The notes under the pieces are model-generated. The model made no database searches and was not told the DNA's origin. It saw only the letters and a program-made list of their open reading frames with translations. DNA of 64,000 nt, taken from assembly GCF_004216715.1 (NCBI RefSeq), contig NZ_SGXG01000001.1:744001-808000 (forward strand). The letters are read 5' to 3'. The stretch comes from Cecembia calidifontis (GTDB lineage: Bacteria > Bacteroidota > Bacteroidia > Cytophagales > Cyclobacteriaceae). The translations under genes were made by a program, and so were the position numbers. Shown piece after piece: positions 59,381-64,000 of the stretch. The stretch's first letter is position 1. Each line of letters begins with the position of its first letter.

Positions 59381-60697
59381 ATGTTGGATAAAATCCTTAG
59401 TTTTTCTTACCATAACCTGATCCGGAACAAATCCATCCAGAACTTTATATTTCTGGGCTTTATCCAAGCGTCAAATATCCTGATTTCACTGGTTTCGATG
59501 CCCTTGCTCATCGAATCCATAGGGGTGGACCAGTTTGGACTGGTCAATCTCTCTCTTTCCGTCATCCTTCTGTTTAATATCCTGGTGGGGTTTGGATACA
59601 ATTTAAGTGGTCCAAGGGAAGTAGCCATCAACCAAAAAAACACGGAAAAATTATCACAGGCCATCTCACAGATCATTTCCAGCAAGTTTGTCCTGGCCTG
59701 TGTTGCCACACTGAGCATCCTTGTTGCCGCCTATGGGTTCAACCTATTCCGGGAATACAGGACGATTTTGATCTTTTCAGTATTCTTACTTTTCTCAGAA
59801 GCTACCTTACCGCTTTGGTTCTTCCAAGGTATGGAAAAGATGAAGTTGATTTCTGTTGCCAATGTCTTCAGCAAATTACTTTACCTGATGGGTATTGTAT
59901 TGTTTATCCACGAAGCCGAACAGGCGAAATGGACGAATTTTATTTTGGGGGGGACAGCACTTTCGGTCAACCTGATGATTCTGTCATATATCCATCATGC
60001 CATGAAGATTAGATTCATCTTACCGAAAATTTTGAATGTTTTCCATTCCTTAAAAAATAACATCCTATTATTTCTCTCCAATTTGGTCTCTCATATATCC
60101 ATCAATGGAGGATTGATCGTCCTGAGCTTTTTTGCCAACGCGGAAACTTTGGGCATGTTCAGTTTGGCTGAAAGGATCACCATGGTCCTCAGGATGCTTC
60201 CTGCTTTGGTCATTCAAGCCATATATCCCAATGCCTCCAAACTTTTTGAAAGCGATAAACCAAGTTTTTTTCGGTTTTTGAAAAAGGCTTATTTGTGGGC
60301 GCTTTTATTAGGGTTGCTCTTAGCAGTCTTTACTTATTTGGCCGCACCATTTATTGTCAAAGCCTTGGCAAGGGAAACCTTGGAAGATTCAGTAAGCTAT
60401 CTAAGGATATTATCATTTGTTCCTTTTTTGGCCTGTCTTAATATTGCCAATGTACTTGGGCTTTTGGTCAAAGACAAAAAAAGGCAGATTTTCAATACAT
60501 CCTGGCTGATGTGTGCTTTTATGCTCGTGGTTTCAATTAGTTTGACCTCGCAATTCGGCGGAATTGGCCTATGTTATGCCCTTCTTTCCACAGAAGTATT
60601 TATTTTCGCCCTAAGTACTTTTTTGATTTATTTCAAAAACAAAGACTTATTCCATGGATTCAAAAACTCCCTCTTCGGTAGCGGTCATTCTGGTTAA
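59381..60697 (+). CDS. Polysaccharide flippase (Wzx-like)
   Basis: 438 residues with about 12-14 membrane helices and the MATE/Wzx pattern (SMPLLIESIGVDQFGLVNLS, GYNLSGPREVAINQKN, SLAERITMVLRMLPAL). Moves lipid-linked repeat units across the inner membrane. Its end overlaps the next gene by 44 nt. Confidence 0.88.
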   Translation: MLDKILSFSYHNLIRNKSIQNFIFLGFIQASNILISLVSMPLLIESIGVDQFGLVNLSLSVILLFNILVGFGYNLSGPREVAINQKNTEKLSQAISQIISSKFVLACVATLSILVAAYGFNLFREYRTILIFSVFLLFSEATLPLWFFQGMEKMKLISVANVFSKLLYLMGIVLFIHEAEQAKWTNFILGGTALSVNLMILSYIHHAMKIRFILPKILNVFHSLKNNILLFLSNLVSHISINGGLIVLSFFANAETLGMFSLAERITMVLRMLPALVIQAIYPNASKLFESDKPSFFRFLKKAYLWALLLGLLLAVFTYLAAPFIVKALARETLEDSVSYLRILSFVPFLACLNIANVLGLLVKDKKRQIFNTSWLMCAFMLVVSISLTSQFGGIGLCYALLSTEVFIFALSTFLIYFKNKDLFHGFKNSLFGSGHSG

Positions 60698-61592
60698 CTG
60701 GAACGGCTATGCACTGACCAAAAGGTGCCTGCTATCACTGGAAAAAGTCAGTTATTGGGATTTTTCTGTCATCGTAGTTGACAATGCCTCTGAGGATGGT
60801 TCGTACGAAAAGCTAAAATCCGAATTCTCCTTTGCTGTTTTTTTGAAAAACGATAAGAATCTTGGATTTACAGGAGGTAACAATCAGGGAATTGCCTATG
60901 CCATGGAGCAGGGATTTGATTATATTCTATTGCTGAATAATGACACAGTCGTCCAACCTGATTTTTTGGAAGAACTTGTCCTGGCATCTAAAAATAATCC
61001 GGATTGCGGGATGGTACAGCCCTTGATTTTATTTCTCGGTTCACGGGACCGCATTTGGAGTGCAGGAGGAAAAATGGTACGTAGCATTGCTTTTGCCAAG
61101 ACACTTGGAGATCATAAAAAACTGTCTGAATACCCTTTGAAAGACAGACAATTGGATTGGGCCACAGGCTGTTGTATCCTAATTCCGAGAACGGTCATCC
61201 AAAAAACAGGAGCCTTGGAAAATTCATTTTTCGCCTATTTTGAAGATGTGGACTGGTCCCTCAGGGTCAGAAAAGCTGGGTATAAAATCCTTCTTGCCTC
61301 CAAAAGCATCATTTTCCATGAAGGCAGTGCCTCTTCCAAAAAGGCACATGATGAAGGTACGCTCAGCCCGAAAGTCTTTTATCTTCATGCTAGGAATCAG
61401 CTTTTTATTTTGAGAAGGCATTTTGGCTTTCCCCATGGCTCATTGGCCTGGCCTTATCATCTGTTAAAGTATGTAGCCTGGATGTGTTATTTTTGCCTGA
61501 GAGGAAGATTCAAAAAAATGAAAGCGGTGGCCAGAGGAATTCGTGACGGATTGAATTTGGATCACCAAAACCCGGAACCTTTATGTCCCTGA
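60654..61592 (+). CDS. Glycosyltransferase family 2 (rhamnosyltransferase-like)
   Basis: 312 residues. GT-A fold: VAVILVNWNGYALTKRCLLS, VDNASEDGS, NLGFTGGNNQGIAYA, and the metal-binding DXD-type LLLNNDTVVQPDF. Then AGGKMVRS, WATGCCILIPRTVI and FFAYFEDVDWSLRVRKAGY, the pattern of WbbL-type rhamnosyltransferases. Adds one sugar of the repeat unit. Overlaps both neighbours. Confidence 0.9.
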   Translation: MDSKTPSSVAVILVNWNGYALTKRCLLSLEKVSYWDFSVIVVDNASEDGSYEKLKSEFSFAVFLKNDKNLGFTGGNNQGIAYAMEQGFDYILLLNNDTVVQPDFLEELVLASKNNPDCGMVQPLILFLGSRDRIWSAGGKMVRSIAFAKTLGDHKKLSEYPLKDRQLDWATGCCILIPRTVIQKTGALENSFFAYFEDVDWSLRVRKAGYKILLASKSIIFHEGSASSKKAHDEGTLSPKVFYLHARNQLFILRRHFGFPHGSLAWPYHLLKYVAWMCYFCLRGRFKKMKAVARGIRDGLNLDHQNPEPLCP

Positions 61593-62980
61593 TTATTTTT
61601 GCATTCATAGCCATAGTAACTCTGGTACTCATTTCATGGGTGCTCAGAATGGTGCTATTTGAGGGAAAATGGGAGTATGGGATTTATTTCCTACTGTTTT
61701 TCCTGCCCTTTTACATCACGGTATTGAGTATAACCTATTTGGCCACAGGCTCTTCTTTGGCGGTGAATATTTTCCAGTTTTTGAAAGAAATTGTGGTCAT
61801 CTCATCGGTAATGGGTTTTGTGTTATATCAAAAAAACCTTTTCGAATATCCTTTCCGCCTTCACCGGGTGGACATGCTGTTCCTCGCATTCCTCATCTTG
61901 GCCCTGTTTTTTTTGGTACTCCCTATTGGAGAAGCCAGCTTCCTGAACAAGGCCCTTTATTTCAAAAACATGCTGATCCCGGCGATGGTCTATTTTTTGG
62001 GCAGAAACACCAAGTTCAGCCATCAGGAAATTGAGCGCCTTTTTAAAGGAATTTTTTTTATTGCCATAGCCGCTTTTCTGGTCAATGTCTTTGAAAAAAC
62101 CATTGATACCCATCTGCAGTCTCTTACAGGTTATGCGCTTTTCAACGAAGAAATCAACGAGATTGAACCAACAGGTCATTTTGGGCTTACCTGGACTTTT
62201 GAAACCCAGGCAGTAACCAAAAGATTGGCCTCCTTTTTTTCAGACCCTTTGGAATTGGCAAGTTCGGTACTCTTAGGATTTTCTGCCGGGCTTATTTGGT
62301 TTTTGACCAGCAAAAGAGAGGATTGGTTCCTTTATACTGTGGTGATGCTTTGTTCTTTGGCCAGTCTTTTTTTTGCGGCATCCAGGGCAGCTTTTCTGGC
62401 ATTCTTTATCATGATCTTTTATGTGGCCGTGATTTTCAAGCTCTATCGCTTGATCCTGTCAGGATTTGGTCTTGCGATAGCTTTTGTCATCTATGTGTTG
62501 TTTTTTGCTTCAGATGATTTTTACTATTTTATCGTAGATACCATCACTTTCGAAAACACCTCCAGTATGGGCCATTTAGTAGAATGGCTTTTGGCTTTGG
62601 ATTCCATGATTGCCAATCCTCTGGGTATAGGTTTGGCCATGAGCGGGAATGTGGGCAGCGTGGAAGACGAATTACGGGTGGGGGGAGAAAACCAGTTTTT
62701 GATCTATGGTGTCCAAATGGGTTGGCTGGGCATGATGCTTTATATCCTGATCCTGGCCTTCAGCATTCATACCTCCCTGAAAGTTTTTAACCGCACGGAG
62801 GATATCATGACAGCAAGAATTGCCTTTGTGGCAGGTTCTGTAAAATTTGGTTTATTGCTCCCTTTGTTTACTGCCAATGCTGAGGTTTATACTTACGTAT
62901 CCTGGATCACCTGGTGGATGGTAGGATACAGTGTTCATGCCTATCAACGGATTTCCACACCAAAAGCGATAATGGCATGA
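61583..62980 (+). CDS. O-antigen polymerase/ligase-like membrane protein (Wzy-like)
   Basis: 465 residues, about 11-12 membrane helices and one periplasmic loop of about 75 residues (about 175-215 and 320-380 flanking; RLASFFSDPLELASSVLLG, NPLGIGLAMSGNVGSVEDE, GGENQFLIYGVQMGWLGMML). The E-N-Q loop ahead of a helix is typical of O-antigen ligase/polymerase proteins. In a Wzx/Wzz operon it is most likely the polymerase Wzy. Overlaps the GT2 gene by 10 nt and the next gene by 4 nt (ATGA). Confidence 0.88.
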   Translation: MSLIIFAFIAIVTLVLISWVLRMVLFEGKWEYGIYFLLFFLPFYITVLSITYLATGSSLAVNIFQFLKEIVVISSVMGFVLYQKNLFEYPFRLHRVDMLFLAFLILALFFLVLPIGEASFLNKALYFKNMLIPAMVYFLGRNTKFSHQEIERLFKGIFFIAIAAFLVNVFEKTIDTHLQSLTGYALFNEEINEIEPTGHFGLTWTFETQAVTKRLASFFSDPLELASSVLLGFSAGLIWFLTSKREDWFLYTVVMLCSLASLFFAASRAAFLAFFIMIFYVAVIFKLYRLILSGFGLAIAFVIYVLFFASDDFYYFIVDTITFENTSSMGHLVEWLLALDSMIANPLGIGLAMSGNVGSVEDELRVGGENQFLIYGVQMGWLGMMLYILILAFSIHTSLKVFNRTEDIMTARIAFVAGSVKFGLLLPLFTANAEVYTYVSWITWWMVGYSVHAYQRISTPKAIMA

Positions 62981-64000
62981 GAAAAAAGAGGATATATGTA
63001 GATCTTTTTTACCTCAATACGGCACTGACAGGGATCAAAACCTACATGTTGGAATTTTGTGAAGCAGTGAATGCACAGGCTTCGGAGGACTTTCAATATA
63101 TTTTCTCCCATGAACCTAAAAAACAATCAGAAAGCGGTTTTTTCAGAGGCAATGTCCCCTATTGGAGAAAAATCGCCTACCACTTTTACTATTTCCTTTG
63201 GAAACAGCTGTTCCTTCCGATCCAAGTGAAAAAAAACAAGGCAGATGTGCTGCTCTGCTTTGATTACATTGCCCCAGCCATGCCCTTAAAAGCTAAAAAG
63301 CTGGTGGTAGTTCATGATGCCTTCTTTTGGCAGATGCCCCAAAACTACAACAGGTACTGGAGAAAATATTTCATTCCTATGCTTCATGCGGGGCTAAAAG
63401 GCAATTGTACGGTCATCACAACTTCGGAATATGCGAAGAAAGCAATTGTTCAATTCACCGGAATCAAAAATCCCATTGAAGTCATCTACCAATGTCCCAG
63501 ACTGCTTCCCGAAAAAGGGGATGAGAAAGTTTTGGAGATTTTGGGGATACAATCAAAGGCTTATTTTCTACATGTCGGGAGTTTTGACAAAAGAAAATTA
63601 CTCCCTGTTTTGGTGAAAGCCTTTTCTATCATTGAAAGAGAGTATCCGGGCAAATTCAAACTGGTTTTGGTGGGAGAGCGGGGACTTAGTTCCGCATTGG
63701 ATGATTATGATCGGGTGAAAAAAACCATAGCAGATTCTGATTTGGAAGGTAAGGTTCTGCTACCGGGATTCCTTAAAGACCCGGAAGTAAAAAGCTTGTA
63801 TGATGCTGCTTTCGCTTACGTTTTCCCATCCTCAAATGAAGGTTTCGGCATTCCTGTAATAGAAGCCATGAGAAGTGGCATACCGGTCATCATCTCCGAA
63901 CAGCAGGCCCTGACTGAGGTGGCAGGTGGTGCAGCCCTAAGCCATCCAATCGGAGATATCCAATCGATGGCAAGATGTATGAAACAGCTTATTCAATCGG
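62977..64000 (+). CDS. Glycosyltransferase family 4, cut by the window end
   Basis: About 341 codons are visible with no stop. Starts MRKKRIYVDLFYLNTALTGI inside the wzy-like stop (ATGA). GT-B fold: VVVHDAFFWQMPQNYNRYW, ITTSEYAKKAI in the N-domain; FLHVGSFDKRKLLPVLVKAF, LLPGFLKDPEVKSLYDAAFA and FPSSNEGFGIPVIEAM in the C-domain, where SNEGFGIPVIEA is the nucleotide-sugar (E-x7-E) motif. Next enzyme of the polysaccharide operon; the sugar is unknown. Confidence 0.88.
   Translation, partial: MRKKRIYVDLFYLNTALTGIKTYMLEFCEAVNAQASEDFQYIFSHEPKKQSESGFFRGNVPYWRKIAYHFYYFLWKQLFLPIQVKKNKADVLLCFDYIAPAMPLKAKKLVVVHDAFFWQMPQNYNRYWRKYFIPMLHAGLKGNCTVITTSEYAKKAIVQFTGIKNPIEVIYQCPRLLPEKGDEKVLEILGIQSKAYFLHVGSFDKRKLLPVLVKAFSIIEREYPGKFKLVLVGERGLSSALDDYDRVKKTIADSDLEGKVLLPGFLKDPEVKSLYDAAFAYVFPSSNEGFGIPVIEAMRSGIPVIISEQQALTEVAGGAALSHPIGDIQSMARCMKQLIQS

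Noticed and set aside
1..64000. rRNA, tRNA, known riboswitches, phage genes
   Set aside because: Read on both strands, none with convincing structure or conserved sequence was found; short cloverleaf-like pairings lacked the TTCGA arm.

Overview
The window comes from a Bacteroidota chromosome, most likely order Cytophagales, family Cyclobacteriaceae (Algoriphagus/Aquiflexum/Cecembia-like; inference). Evidence: several PorP/SprF-family proteins, two adhesins with the CHU_C (type B) type IX secretion C-terminal domain, the gliding lipoprotein GldB, a Bacteroidota-type DUF3127 protein, AT-rich intergenic DNA, and promoter-like sequences of the TTG-N20-TAnnTTT type. No rRNA, tRNA, CRISPR array, phage or insertion sequence was seen.

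Layout. 1-367: end of an M23 peptidase gene. 598-16251: a surface-adhesin locus, all on the minus strand. A 2476-residue CHU_C adhesin is flanked on both sides by near-identical porP-ompA gene pairs. All three transcription units carry the same promoter block, with an upstream palindrome at an identical 64-nt spacing. The two pairs form a mosaic of sequence-identical and diverged tracts. 16914-19507: aldehyde dehydrogenase and a DmpA-type peptidase. 19510-25642: FeS photolyase, a second and smaller CHU_C adhesin-porP operon, and lysA. 25863-29508: a two-component system with a metal-ligand-rich lipoprotein. 29492-35777: mostly single genes (transglutaminase-like protein, rlmH, FAS1 protein, YcxB-like protein, Fur regulator, DUF5117-type metalloprotease). 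35892-39776: a probable natural-product cluster with a flavin oxidoreductase, UbiA prenyltransferase, type III polyketide synthase and methyltransferase. 39820-47360: MscS channel, two small proteins too short for routine calling, a membrane-anchored MutS-like ATPase, purK-purE, DUF3127 protein, and an ECF sigma factor with an overlapping small gene. 47401-53056: esterase, then nth-asnB-glycosyltransferase, then gldB. 53353-64000: FAS1 lipoprotein, radical SAM/SPASM protein, and a tightly packed polysaccharide operon (Wza-like export, Wzz-like, flippase, GT2, Wzy-like, GT4) that runs off the end of the window.

How it fits together. Much of the window concerns the cell surface. The CHU_C adhesins are probable type IX secretion cargo, the PorP paralogues are their likely outer-membrane partners, and the OmpA-like proteins are likely peptidoglycan links. 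The fixed promoter architecture argues that the large adhesin and both flanking pairs are expressed together. The long direct repeats could delete or reshuffle the locus by recombination.
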